Positions 8,609-17,576 of a stretch of 64,000 bases of DNA are shown in pieces. The position numbers and the translations under genes were made by a program. Positions within the stretch are counted from its first letter, which is position 1, and every line of letters starts with the position of its first letter. Source of the DNA: Streptomyces pacificus (lineage in GTDB: Bacteria; Actinomycetota; Actinomycetes; Streptomycetales; Streptomycetaceae); assembly GCF_011766325.1 (NCBI RefSeq), contig NZ_BLLG01000010.1, positions 1 through 64,000 on the forward strand, in the 5' to 3' direction. The notes under the pieces were generated by a model. That model did no database searches, was not told the DNA's origin, and was given only the letters and a program-made list of their open reading frames with translations.

Positions 8609-9091
8609 CTATAACGCAGGGGTGCGGGCCTTGACCGCGGAGTCCTTGACTAGTTTGCAGATCCGGGTGGCGTGCACGGGTCCGTCGCCGGATTCGGCCT
8701 GGGCCCGGGCGCGACCGCTGAGCACGGCTCACGCTGCGGCCTGCGCGTCGAGCGGGTCCGACTTGCCGAGCAGCCGGCGGGCCGTCCGGTCGGGCCGGTT
8801 CACTTCGAACACCTGGATCTGCTGGGTCACCAGGTAGCGGGACAGGCCCGCGCCGAAGGTACCGGTGCCCTCCACACCGGCCCGGCGCACCGTCCCCCGC
8901 TTGCGGGCCCAGACAAGCAGTTGTCGGTAGCCGGCCGCCGTGGCTGGAAAGGACTCGGTGCCCAGGGCCTTCCCGAGCGGGGAGATCACGGCGGCGACAT
9001 GCACCTCGCCGTGCGCGTCCACGCCCAGCACGACCTCGCCCCGATGGGGCGGATCCGTACGGGAGTAGGTGCTGCGCTCTCTGGTCGTCAT
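8609..9091 (-). pseudogene. IS110-family transposase remnant
   Basis: From ATG at 9091 the protein reads as an IS110 transposase N-terminal (DEDD) domain: VVLGVDAHGEVHVAAV with the first Asp, VEGTGTFGAGLSRYL, VFEVNRPDR and KSDPLDAQAAA. A TGA at 8729-8731 replaces the expected Arg codon. The frame continues with AVLSGRARAQAESGDGP and a VKDSAVKART-type stretch, then meets TAG at 8609-8611, where similarity ends. The C-terminal transposase_20 domain is absent. The element therefore has a nonsense mutation and a 3' deletion, just upstream of the RHS gene. Confidence 0.8.
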
Positions 9092-9548
9092 GGTGGTTCG
9101 CCTCGATCTCATGAGTCAGACCCCGTCCGGGACGGCACCGCGCCACCGCTCACTGCTCCCGGCACAACGGCATGACCCGACCACAGTGTGAGCGCCCAGC
9201 GGGTCGGCAATCAATCCCTCAGGTGTGGCCGACAGGTGTATCGCCTGCCCGAGGCCGGAGAATGATCCCGCTCAAGCAGCCCCTTCTTCCGTTTCCGGCC
9301 CGCTGCCTGCCCTCAACTCACCGTCGAGGGTCCGTCTACCCACGCCGTCTCGCGCTCGGGATCACCTTCGCGCCAAATCGTGCGGCCGCGCGGAGTCCTT
9401 CGTCCACTCAGCCAGCAGACCCATGGCCAGGGCGAGGGGGGACCCCGTTGTGTTTCGGCCCCGATTCCCGCAGCACGTTAGTTCGAGGATTCTCCTGATC
9501 ATGCATCACCGCGACCTCTCTTCACTCCTGACCCGCAGGTGATGCATT
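9092..9548. other. Leader region between the IS110 remnant and the RHS gene
   Basis: About 450 bp without a convincing gene. It must hold the promoter of the RHS-immunity pair, but I see no clear -10/-35 pair or operator. The GTG start at 9549 is preceded by a modest GCAGGTGA ribosome site. Confidence 0.4.
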
Positions 9549-12500
9549 GTGCGCACACAAGCGCGAAGACTCGTCACGGCCCTTCTGACCCTGGCTCTCC
9601 TGGTGATAGCGGGTGTCGTCCCCTCCTGGGCGTTGCCCCGGGACCGTCTGCCCTCCACAGCCACCGCGACCATCGCACAGGCGCAGGTCCGGACAGCTGC
9701 CGACCTGCCCAAGCCCCCCGAAGCCATGACGCTGGCTGAGCGGCGCAGGCAGGTCGACGAGGACCGGCACGAACGGTCGCCGATGCGCGAGTACATGAAC
9801 GCGCCGGAGAAGAAGCCCAGGGGCGAGCCCCGCAGCCGGCCGGACAAGGACCGCGTGGAGCGTGGGCCCGCCGCCGAGTCGAAGGTGGCTTTGCAGCCTC
9901 TCGCGGCGGCGGCCGAGAACCCGACCTGGGTGTCGTCCTGGGCCACCGCGTATCCGGGCATGCTGTCGATCGGCGGGCAGGTGAAGCTGCCCAAGCGGGG
10001 AGATTCGTACACCGGAATGTGGCTGTACGTCCTGGACGAGGGCGGCTACCCCGTCGTGCAGCAGGAGATCAAGAAGTCCACGGACGATCCCAGCGGCGAC
10101 ACCCCGGACACCGGGGCCTGGTGCTACGACTGGTGGGCGAGCAACTCCTCTCCCACGGACCGGTGTTTCTGGTGGACCGGCAGCGCGCTGGGCGGAATTC
10201 TCGAGGACGGCAAGGAGTACTACGCCTGGGTCTTCCTCAACAGCGCCGACGGGACGTCGAGTCCGGGCGGCACCACCTCGCCGCTGGTGGAAGCGTTCTA
10301 CACTCCGGTGATCCCCGGTGCGCAGGCGGGAATCTGCACCTGCTACGCACAGGCGCACCGCGCCGACCCGGTCAACACGGCGACCGGCATGTTCTTCGAA
10401 CAGCTCACCGACGCCTCCCTGGTGAGCCCCGGCGTGCCTCTGACCCTGGAACGCACCTACCGCTCCGACTCAAGTGCCGTCGGCCTGTTGGGGCGCGGCT
10501 GGGCAACGCCGTTCGACGCCAAGCTGACCGCGGCGACGGGGAAGGTGACCTACCGGACGGACGACGGGGCGTCGTTCGTCTTCACACAGAACAGTGACGG
10601 CACATACGCCGCCCCGGCCGGGTCGGCGGCCAAGCTGGTCAAGGGCGCGAGCGCCTACACGATCACCACGCCGGACCACACCAAGCGGACCTTCAACAGC
10701 AGCGGCCGGCTCACATCCGTGGTCGACGGAGCCGGCAAGGGACTGACCCTGACGTACGCGTCCGGCACGCTCGCCTCCGTCAAGGACGCCGCCGGCCGCA
10801 CCACCACCTTCACGCCCGGTGCCGACGGGCTGCTGTCCAAGGTGGGCCTGCCCGACGGCACGTCGGTGTCGTACGGCTACACCGGCGGTCTGCTGACCTC
10901 GGTGACCGACCCGGCCGACAGAACGTCGTCGTACGCCTACGACGCGAACAAGCGGCTGTCCTCCCACACCGACCCGGCGGGCGGCAAGGTCACCAACGTC
11001 TACGACACCACGGGCCGCATCAAGTCCCAGACCGACCAGAACGACAAGACCACCACGTTCACCTGGGACGGCAGGAGCGAGTCACACACCACGGCGCCGG
11101 ACGGCGGCGTGTGGACCGATGTCTACGCCGGCAACGTCCTGATGGAGACGATCGACCCATACGGCAAGAGCATCACCTACGACTACGACCGTCACCTGCG
11201 GCCCGTCGCCATCACCGACCAGCGCGGCAACACCACGGAGATGACGTACGACAGCGCCGGGCGGATGCTCACCCGTAGCGCCCCGTCCGCGCTCGGTTAC
11301 GTGGAGAGCTGGACCTACGACGGTGCGGGCAACATCACCAGTCACACCGACGGCCGCAAGAACAAGACGACGTACACCTACAACACATCGAACCAGCTGA
11401 CGTCCACCACGGACCCGCTGGGCGGCAAGACCGCCTACACGTACACCCCGCTTGGTTCGCTGGAGACCGTGACGACGCCGCGCGGCAAGGTCACCGCCTA
11501 CGGCTACGACACGGCCGGCAACCGGACCTCGGTCACCACGCCGCTGGGTGAGAAGACGACGTTCACCTACGACAAGGCCGGCCGGATCCTGACGAGGACG
11601 GACCCGCGCGGCAACGCCACCGGCGCAGACCCGGCCGAGTTCACCACGACGTACGCCTACGACGGCCGCGGCCTGCTCAGCTCGGCCACTGACCCGCTGG
11701 GCCGCACCACGACCTACCGGTACAACGGAGCCGAACAACTGACGTCGGCCGAGAACCCGGCGGGCGGCACCACCACGTTCACCTACGACGACGCCGGACA
11801 CCTCACCCGGACCACCGACCCAGCCGGCGACTCCGTCACCCGCACCTATGACGCGAGCGGACGCCTGTCCTCACGGACCGACGCGACCGGCGGCAAGACC
11901 ACCTACACCTACGACAAAGTGGGACGCCTGCTGAGCAGCGTCTCCCCGCGCGGCAACGCCACCGGCGCCGACCCGGCCGCCCACACCACGAGTTACACCT
12001 ACGACGCGGCCGGCAACACCATCAAGGTCACCGGCCCGACCGGCGCGTCCACCACCACGACCTACGACGCCGTCAACCGGCCCCTCACGGTCACCGACCC
12101 GCTGGACCACACCACCGGCTACACCTACGACGCCAACGACAACGTCACCAAGATCACCGATGCCGCAGGCGAGACGGCCACCTCCGTCTACGACAAGAAC
12201 AACCGACCGGCCAGCAGCACCAATCAGCTGGGCAAAACCACCACCAACGCCTACGACGCCGACGGCAACCTGCTCAGCCGCACCTCCCCGCTCGGCCACA
12301 AGTCGAGCTGGACCTACGACGGTGACGGGCGCCGGGCCACCGCGGTCGACCCGCGCGGCAACGCCACCGGCGCAGACCCGGCCCGGTACACGACCACCTA
12401 CGGCTACGACCCGGCCGGCAACCCCACCACGGTCACCGACCCACTCGGCGGCGTGACCACCACCGCCTATGACGCCGTGAACAACGTCGTCAAGCAGACG

Positions 12501-14879
12501 GACGCCGACAAGCGCGCCACCGCCTACGGATACGACACGTTGGACCGGCTGACCGAAGTCACCGCTCCGGGCGGTGCAGTCACCACATACGGCTACGACA
12601 CAGTGGGCAACGTCACCGAGCGTACCGACGCCAACGGGCACGTCACCACGTACGGCTACGACGCGGCCCGCCGCCCCACCTCGGTCACCGACCCGCTGCA
12701 GCGGGAGACCGCCTACGCCTACGACGCCGACGGCAACCTCACCGAAAGGACCACGCCCCGCGGATCCACCGGCTACACCTACGACCCGCGCGGCCTGCTC
12801 ACCAAGGTCGACTACTCCGACTCCACCCCCGATGCGACGTTCGGCCACGACGCCGCCGGACAGCTGACCGCCCGCGCCAACTCCAAGATCTCCGAGGACT
12901 TCGTCTACGACGCGGTCGGAAACCTCACCAAGACGCGCGGCTTCGCCTACACCTACGACGCCGCCGGGCAGATGCTCACCCGCAAGTACTCCGACGGCAG
13001 CACGATCACCTACACCTACGACAACGACGGCCGCACCGCCACGATGCTGGCCGACGGCAAGACCACCGCCTACACCTGGGACCCGGCCGGCAACCCCACC
13101 AAGTCCGCGCTGCCCAACACCGAGACCGAGGACCGCGCATACGACCGGGCCGGCCGCCTCACCACCGTCACCTCCGCCAAGGCCGGCACCACGGTCACCG
13201 AGACCGCGCACACCCTCTCCCCCGCGGGCCTGCCCACCCGCGTCGACATCACCCGCGCCAACGTCGGTACGACCGGCTACGACCTCACCTACGACACCGC
13301 AGGGCGCCTCACCTCCGGCTGCTTCCCGCAGCCCTGGGTCGCCGGCTGCGCCGCGAGTCGCGCCACGTCCTACACCTACGACAAGGTCGGCAACCGCCTC
13401 ACCTCCACCCTCGGCACCACCTCCACCGGTTACACCTACGACGCGGCCGACCAGCTCACCTCCACCACCACCGGCACCGCGACCACCGCCTACGGCTACG
13501 ACGCCGAAGGCAACCAGACCAAGAAGGGCGCCGACACCTACACCTACGACCTGGCCGGACAGATCTCCGCAGCCACCGTCGGCGGCACCGCCTACACCTA
13601 CGACCACGACGCCGGCGGTAACCAGGTCGCCACCCTCAAGGACGGCGCGGTCACCCACCGCACCCAGTGGGACCCCAACGCCCCGCTGCCGATCCTGGCC
13701 ACCGAATACGACAGCGCCTGGAGCATCAAGCAGTCCTTCCGCTACGACCCGCTCGGCCAGCCCACGTCCGTCAAGACCGGTGCCGGGACGCTCTTCTACT
13801 ACCACCACGACACCCAGGGCTCACCGGTCGACGTCACCAACAGCGCCGGCACCCTCTACCAGCGCTGGGCCTACGACCCGTTCGGTACCCGGGTCCTGGG
13901 TACCGTCACCGGCGGCGCCCCCGCGAGCCCTCCCTCCTACACCGGCGCCCGCTACGAGACCACCACCGGCAACCTCGACCTCCACGCCCGCCAGTACGAC
14001 ACCGCCACCGGCCGCTTCACCCGGCCCGACCCGGCCACCCGCGCCCGGACGACCCCGCACATATCGCCCTACGCCTACGCCGACAACGCCCCCACCCTGC
14101 TGACCGACCCCAGCGGTCTGACCCCCGACGACCCGAACAACGGCCGGGTCGACAGCCTCGGCGAAGCGGCAGGCATCTTCGGTGACGCCTTCGTCGACGT
14201 CTTCACGTCCCCCTTCGTGTTCCTCGGGGACGTACACGACGCGTTCACCGGCGAGAACGGCGGCGCCGGCGCCTTCGTCGACAAGTACCTCCCCGTCCGC
14301 CCCGCCTACCGCCTCTACCGCGCCGAATACCTGCTCCGCCAGCAGGGCTGCGACGCCCTCGCCGACCTGTACGCCGAAACCGCCGAAGAACTCAGCCAAC
14401 AGATCGCCCTCGTAGGCATCGGCGGCCTCACCGGCTGGCGACGGGCGGCTGTGGCGCCCGAGGTACGCGGGCACGACATCCCCACGCACGGCAAGGGTGT
14501 CGGCCCGGCCGCCGAACGACTCCCCGGTGGACGTCCTGACGGCCAAGCCGTGATCGCAGGTCACGGCTGGTACGTCCGTGGCACCGGCGATACGCAGATG
14601 CCAAGCGGCACCTGGGGCTACTTCTACGTGGAGGACGGCCTGGGCCTTCGCCAGTCCGTCGGACTCGCAGTCGAACAGGGAAAGAAGATCAAGCCCACAG
14701 AGATCGTCGGTCCCGGTAAGACACTTCCCGACTACACCGTGGCTCCGGGCAACGACCTCAGGATGATGAACGGCTCGATCACGGTGAGCAAGGACACGCT
14801 GCTCAGTGAGATCCTCAAACCCAACATGGGCCCGGTACACCTGGCGATCTGCCGGAAGCACTGCGACCCCCGTCGTTGA
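9549..14879 (+). CDS. Secreted RHS/YD-repeat protein with variable C-terminal (polymorphic toxin type)
   Basis: The 1776-residue product starts at GTG with a Sec signal peptide (hydrophobic core of ALLTLALLVIAGV). A region of about 250 residues follows, then DPVNTATGMFFEQ, a DUF6531-type entry to the RHS barrel. From about residue 330 to 1460 it is almost continuous YD repeats (YTYDxxGNxT units), some near-identical (PRGNATGADPA three times). The RHS core closes with YDxxTGRFTRPDP and YAYADNAPTLLTDPSGL near residue 1524. The last 250 residues differ: a helical linker, then about 120 residues with AGHGW (about 1669), TEIVGPGKTLPDYTVAPG and CRKHC. They recall a domain called putative adhesin Stv, but I cannot assign an activity. 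The position after the core and the next gene suggest a toxin. Confidence 0.88.
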   Translation: MRTQARRLVTALLTLALLVIAGVVPSWALPRDRLPSTATATIAQAQVRTAADLPKPPEAMTLAERRRQVDEDRHERSPMREYMNAPEKKPRGEPRSRPDKDRVERGPAAESKVALQPLAAAAENPTWVSSWATAYPGMLSIGGQVKLPKRGDSYTGMWLYVLDEGGYPVVQQEIKKSTDDPSGDTPDTGAWCYDWWASNSSPTDRCFWWTGSALGGILEDGKEYYAWVFLNSADGTSSPGGTTSPLVEAFYTPVIPGAQAGICTCYAQAHRADPVNTATGMFFEQLTDASLVSPGVPLTLERTYRSDSSAVGLLGRGWATPFDAKLTAATGKVTYRTDDGASFVFTQNSDGTYAAPAGSAAKLVKGASAYTITTPDHTKRTFNSSGRLTSVVDGAGKGLTLTYASGTLASVKDAAGRTTTFTPGADGLLSKVGLPDGTSVSYGYTGGLLTSVTDPADRTSSYAYDANKRLSSHTDPAGGKVTNVYDTTGRIKSQTDQNDKTTTFTWDGRSESHTTAPDGGVWTDVYAGNVLMETIDPYGKSITYDYDRHLRPVAITDQRGNTTEMTYDSAGRMLTRSAPSALGYVESWTYDGAGNITSHTDGRKNKTTYTYNTSNQLTSTTDPLGGKTAYTYTPLGSLETVTTPRGKVTAYGYDTAGNRTSVTTPLGEKTTFTYDKAGRILTRTDPRGNATGADPAEFTTTYAYDGRGLLSSATDPLGRTTTYRYNGAEQLTSAENPAGGTTTFTYDDAGHLTRTTDPAGDSVTRTYDASGRLSSRTDATGGKTTYTYDKVGRLLSSVSPRGNATGADPAAHTTSYTYDAAGNTIKVTGPTGASTTTTYDAVNRPLTVTDPLDHTTGYTYDANDNVTKITDAAGETATSVYDKNNRPASSTNQLGKTTTNAYDADGNLLSRTSPLGHKSSWTYDGDGRRATAVDPRGNATGADPARYTTTYGYDPAGNPTTVTDPLGGVTTTAYDAVNNVVKQTDADKRATAYGYDTLDRLTEVTAPGGAVTTYGYDTVGNVTERTDANGHVTTYGYDAARRPTSVTDPLQRETAYAYDADGNLTERTTPRGSTGYTYDPRGLLTKVDYSDSTPDATFGHDAAGQLTARANSKISEDFVYDAVGNLTKTRGFAYTYDAAGQMLTRKYSDGSTITYTYDNDGRTATMLADGKTTAYTWDPAGNPTKSALPNTETEDRAYDRAGRLTTVTSAKAGTTVTETAHTLSPAGLPTRVDITRANVGTTGYDLTYDTAGRLTSGCFPQPWVAGCAASRATSYTYDKVGNRLTSTLGTTSTGYTYDAADQLTSTTTGTATTAYGYDAEGNQTKKGADTYTYDLAGQISAATVGGTAYTYDHDAGGNQVATLKDGAVTHRTQWDPNAPLPILATEYDSAWSIKQSFRYDPLGQPTSVKTGAGTLFYYHHDTQGSPVDVTNSAGTLYQRWAYDPFGTRVLGTVTGGAPASPPSYTGARYETTTGNLDLHARQYDTATGRFTRPDPATRARTTPHISPYAYADNAPTLLTDPSGLTPDDPNNGRVDSLGEAAGIFGDAFVDVFTSPFVFLGDVHDAFTGENGGAGAFVDKYLPVRPAYRLYRAEYLLRQQGCDALADLYAETAEELSQQIALVGIGGLTGWRRAAVAPEVRGHDIPTHGKGVGPAAERLPGGRPDGQAVIAGHGWYVRGTGDTQMPSGTWGYFYVEDGLGLRQSVGLAVEQGKKIKPTEIVGPGKTLPDYTVAPGNDLRMMNGSITVSKDTLLSEILKPNMGPVHLAICRKHCDPRR

Positions 14880-14889
14880 GGAGCGACGC

Positions 14890-15309
14890 ATGACCTACTA
14901 CCCCGACCTGACCCGTTACTCCTACGACGAGTCGGACCAGGAGATGCTCAACGTCGGCTGGCTGGCGCCGGAGCACGGCTACCGCACGGGAGTCGTGGAT
15001 GAGCGCGTAGTGGACGCGTTGAAGATCCTCAGCGCCGCCTACGACAACCAGATGCGCGGCGTCCACCACTGTGAGTTCTGCGGCATCGACCGTCCCGTCG
15101 TCCTCGGCGGCCCCGCCGGGGACACTGAGGTGTGGCTCGGATCGGCGGAGATTCGGGTGCAGGGAGCCGACGGCACGCGCTACGCGGCGCCGAACCTGGT
15201 GGTCCACTACATGACGGCGCACCATTACTGCCCGCCCGAGGAGTTCTGCCGCGCGGCAGCACGGACGGCAGGCATCGAAACGGCTGGAGAACTGACCCTG
15301 GCCGATTGA
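14890..15309 (+). CDS. Probable immunity protein of the RHS system
   Basis: A 139-residue cytosolic-looking protein starting MTYYPDLTRYSYDE at 14890, ten bases after the RHS stop, with GAGGAG as ribosome site. It has no signal peptide or membrane helix. It carries CEFC at HHCEFCGIDR, a run GSAEIRV and the signature VVHYMTAHHYCPPEEF. Small proteins with this HY-x3-H-x-Y-x-PP-EF ending are, from memory, common beside polymorphic toxins and other streptomycete effectors. Position, co-transcription and a terminator directly after it argue that it protects the producer from the RHS C-terminal domain. That role is inferred, not shown by sequence. Confidence 0.65.
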   Translation: MTYYPDLTRYSYDESDQEMLNVGWLAPEHGYRTGVVDERVVDALKILSAAYDNQMRGVHHCEFCGIDRPVVLGGPAGDTEVWLGSAEIRVQGADGTRYAAPNLVVHYMTAHHYCPPEEFCRAAARTAGIETAGELTLAD

Positions 15310-15313
15310 TCCG

Positions 15314-15360
15314 CGTCGGATCGCGGCCTCCGGCACCTACGGAAAGGCCGCGATCCGACG
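15314..15360 (+). terminator. Strong hairpin terminator of the RHS-immunity operon
   Basis: Perfect 16-bp stem CGTCGGATCGCGGCCT with its exact complement at 15345-15360 and a 15-nt loop, beginning 5 bp after the immunity stop. It ends a two-gene transcript. No U run follows. The rest of the gap to 15583 holds nothing recognised. Confidence 0.85.
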
Positions 15361-15583
15361 GCGGTCCCATCCAGCCGGTGACCTGCCACGGCACAGGCAA
15401 GGCCGCGGACGAAGCGGCCGGCCGCGGTCTGGTACGTGGGGCTGCCCGCGCTCGGCTCCGCCCGGTCCCCCGCGGCAGGCCCCGCGCTGCCGGAGCACTC
15501 GAAGGCCTCAGGGCCGGGGGCCCGGCCGTCGAGCGTGTGCCGGGCCTCATGCCGCTCCGCGCGGTCGCGGTCGCGGTGCCGGA

Positions 15584-16120
15584 TCAGGGGGTCGCGGTGG
15601 AGACCACGAACACCATGGGCGCGGACGGGTCGGTCAGATCCACGGCGATGTCGTGGCTGGGGCGGGGGCCGGGCTGCCGGTGCGAGACCCCGGCCCATGC
15701 GGCATCGGGCCTGAACACCCAGCCGACGGTTTCGGCGTCGCGCGCGCCGACGGGCACCACCCCGGTCTTCAGCCGCGCACGGCTGGTGCCGATGTCGTTC
15801 AGGAAGGCGTCGAGCCCGTCCGCGGTCGTCCGGAACTTGACGTACAGCCGGCTCGACTTCCAGTTGCTGGTCTCGTAGTAGGCGACCTCGGTGGACCGGG
15901 CGGGGATCGGCACTTCGAAGACGCGGCGCTTCATCCTGGACGGCCAGTGGTCGCGCAGCCCGGTCGCCGACGACTCGGCCTCCTTGTCCCGGCCGCTGTC
16001 CCTGCTCTGCTCGGCGGAGATGACCAGGTATCCGGCGGGGATGCCGATCAGCAGGACGATGACGGCCGCGGTGAGCGCCCGGCGCCAGATCATATGCCGG
16101 CGAGCCTCGGGAGGGTGCAT
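15584..16120 (-). CDS. Single-pass membrane protein, extracytoplasmic domain of unknown function
   Basis: A 178-residue protein from ATG at 16120 (GAGAGA ribosome site). Residues about 13-34 form a transmembrane segment (ALTAAVIVLLIGIPAGYLVIS); the remaining 140 residues should lie outside. The outer part has YYETSNWKSSRLYVKFRTT and DGLDAFLNDIGTSRARL, then GWVFRPDAAW and a closing strand MVFVVSTATP. The pattern resembles streptomycete membrane-anchored proteins of unknown role, often encoded as paralogues. It is 38 bp downstream of the ROK kinase on the same strand and may be co-transcribed. I cannot name a function. Confidence 0.7.
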   Translation of the reverse strand: MHPPEARRHMIWRRALTAAVIVLLIGIPAGYLVISAEQSRDSGRDKEAESSATGLRDHWPSRMKRRVFEVPIPARSTEVAYYETSNWKSSRLYVKFRTTADGLDAFLNDIGTSRARLKTGVVPVGARDAETVGWVFRPDAAWAGVSHRQPGPRPSHDIAVDLTDPSAPMVFVVSTATP

Positions 16121-16158
16121 GTTCTCTCTCACGGGTGCCGTCTGCCGGGGCGAGGTCC

Positions 16159-17346
16159 TCACTCGGGGTCCTGGCGGGTGGGGCGGTCGCTGTCGCCGTT
16201 GGCCCCGGGGCCTCCGGCGCCGCGGAGGACCTGGGCGTAGCGCTCGAATCTCTCGTGCCGCTCGACACGGCGGCGCTTGGCGCGGCGGAACCGGCGGGCG
16301 ACGAGCCGGGCGAGGTCGGCGGCACCGACCATACCCGCCTCCGGGCCGAGCTGGGCCCTGGCGATGCGGGCCTCCGGCCGGTAGCCGCGACCGGTGAGAT
16401 GGCGGCGGAACGCGTCCCGGGCCGGGACGATCAGGAGGTCGTCGGCGGCGCTGACCCCACCGCCGATGACGAAGCACGACGGGTCGAGGGCGGCGGCGAG
16501 ATTGGCGATGCCGACGCCGAGCCACTGCCCGATGTCCTGGAGGAGTTCGACGCACATGGCGTCGCCCTCCCGGGCCAGCTCGGTGATCAGCGGGCCGGTG
16601 ATGTCGGGGATGTGGCCCTTGACCCGCTCGATGATGTCGTACGCGACCGGCGAGTCGGCGGCCGCCAGTTCACGTGCCTCGCGGACCAGGGCGTTTCCGG
16701 AGCTGTACTGCTCCCAGCAGCCGCGGTTCCCGCACGGGCAGCGGTGCCCGCCGGGCACCACCTGCATATGGCCGAACTCGCCCGCGACGCCGAACTTGCC
16801 GCGCTTGACCCGGCCGTCCTCCAGGATCGCCCCGCCGATCCCGGTGCCGAGCGTGATCATGACGAGGTGGTCCTCGCCCCGGCCGGCGCCGAAGCGCCAC
16901 TCGGCCCAGGCGGCGGTGTTCGCGTCGTTGTCGACCATGACGGGGACGGCCAGCCGGTTCTGCAGCGAGTCCCGCAGCGGCTCGTTGCGCCAGGCCAGGT
17001 GCGGGGCGAAGAGCACGGTGGAGCGGTCGGCGTCCACCCAGCCGGCGGCGCCGATGCCCACGGCGTGCACATCGTGCCGGTCGGAGAGGTCGAGCACCAG
17101 TTCCACGATGGTGTCCTCGACGACCTTGGGGCTCTTGGACCGGTCCGGGGTCTCGGCGCGGATCTTCTCCAGGATGAGCCCGTCGGCATCGACCACACCG
17201 GCCATCACCTTGGTGCCGCCGATGTCGATGCCCACGGTGGGGACGCGCGGCGCGGTGAGGAGCGAGCGCCGCTCCCGATGGCCGACGGTCCGCAGGACGG
17301 TGGCCCGGGCGGGGTTCCGGTGGGCGAAGTCGCGGTACGTGCTCAA
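16159..17346 (-). CDS. ROK-family sugar kinase (glucokinase-type)
   Basis: A 395-residue protein with a 38-residue N-terminal extension (MSTYRDFAHRNPARATVLRT) before the ROK core. The ATP loop is VGIDIGGTKVMAG, the catalytic Asp lies in VDNDANTAAWAEW, and the ROK zinc motif is present in full (HRCPCGNRGCWEQYSSG). The end is basic (RRFRRAKRRRVERHERF). There is no winged-helix domain, so it is a kinase rather than a ROK repressor. Glucose is the likeliest substrate. The long N- and C-terminal extensions match a streptomycete paralogue distinct from the shorter main glucokinase GlkA. It stands first in a pair with the downstream membrane protein. Confidence 0.88.
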   Translation of the reverse strand: MSTYRDFAHRNPARATVLRTVGHRERRSLLTAPRVPTVGIDIGGTKVMAGVVDADGLILEKIRAETPDRSKSPKVVEDTIVELVLDLSDRHDVHAVGIGAAGWVDADRSTVLFAPHLAWRNEPLRDSLQNRLAVPVMVDNDANTAAWAEWRFGAGRGEDHLVMITLGTGIGGAILEDGRVKRGKFGVAGEFGHMQVVPGGHRCPCGNRGCWEQYSSGNALVREARELAAADSPVAYDIIERVKGHIPDITGPLITELAREGDAMCVELLQDIGQWLGVGIANLAAALDPSCFVIGGGVSAADDLLIVPARDAFRRHLTGRGYRPEARIARAQLGPEAGMVGAADLARLVARRFRRAKRRRVERHERFERYAQVLRGAGGPGANGDSDRPTRQDPE

Positions 17347-17452
17347 GGCGTCCCTGCGGGTCGTGGCGGCGGGTCCGGGTCATCGGAGGCGGGCGGCGCC
17401 CGCCGTGCCCGATTGTGCCATCCGGACCCCGCACCGGCCCGGGGCACTCTCC

Positions 17453-17515
17453 GGTGGGCGCGGGATGGTGGGCGCGGGATGGTGGGCGCGGGATGGTGGG
17501 TGGTGGGCGCGGGAT
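17453..17515. repeat. 14-bp tandem repeat (GGTGGGCGCGGGAT)
   Basis: Three perfect head-to-tail copies (17453-17494), a 7-bp partial copy GGTGGGT, then a fourth perfect copy (17502-17515). It lies between the DUF2254 stop and the ROK start, in the ROK upstream region, and is not coding. Confidence 0.9.
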
Positions 17516-17576
17516 GCCGCGGGGCTCCGGCGGAGCGGTGACGCGACCGAGCGGTGACGCGGCGAGGCGGCCCCGC

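Noticed and set aside
11871..13808. Long minus-strand open frame (about 645 codons) opposite the RHS gene
   Set aside because: It mirrors the YD repeats (Val/Gly-rich repeats), has no ribosome site, and is a composition artefact of G/C-rich repeat coding on the other strand.
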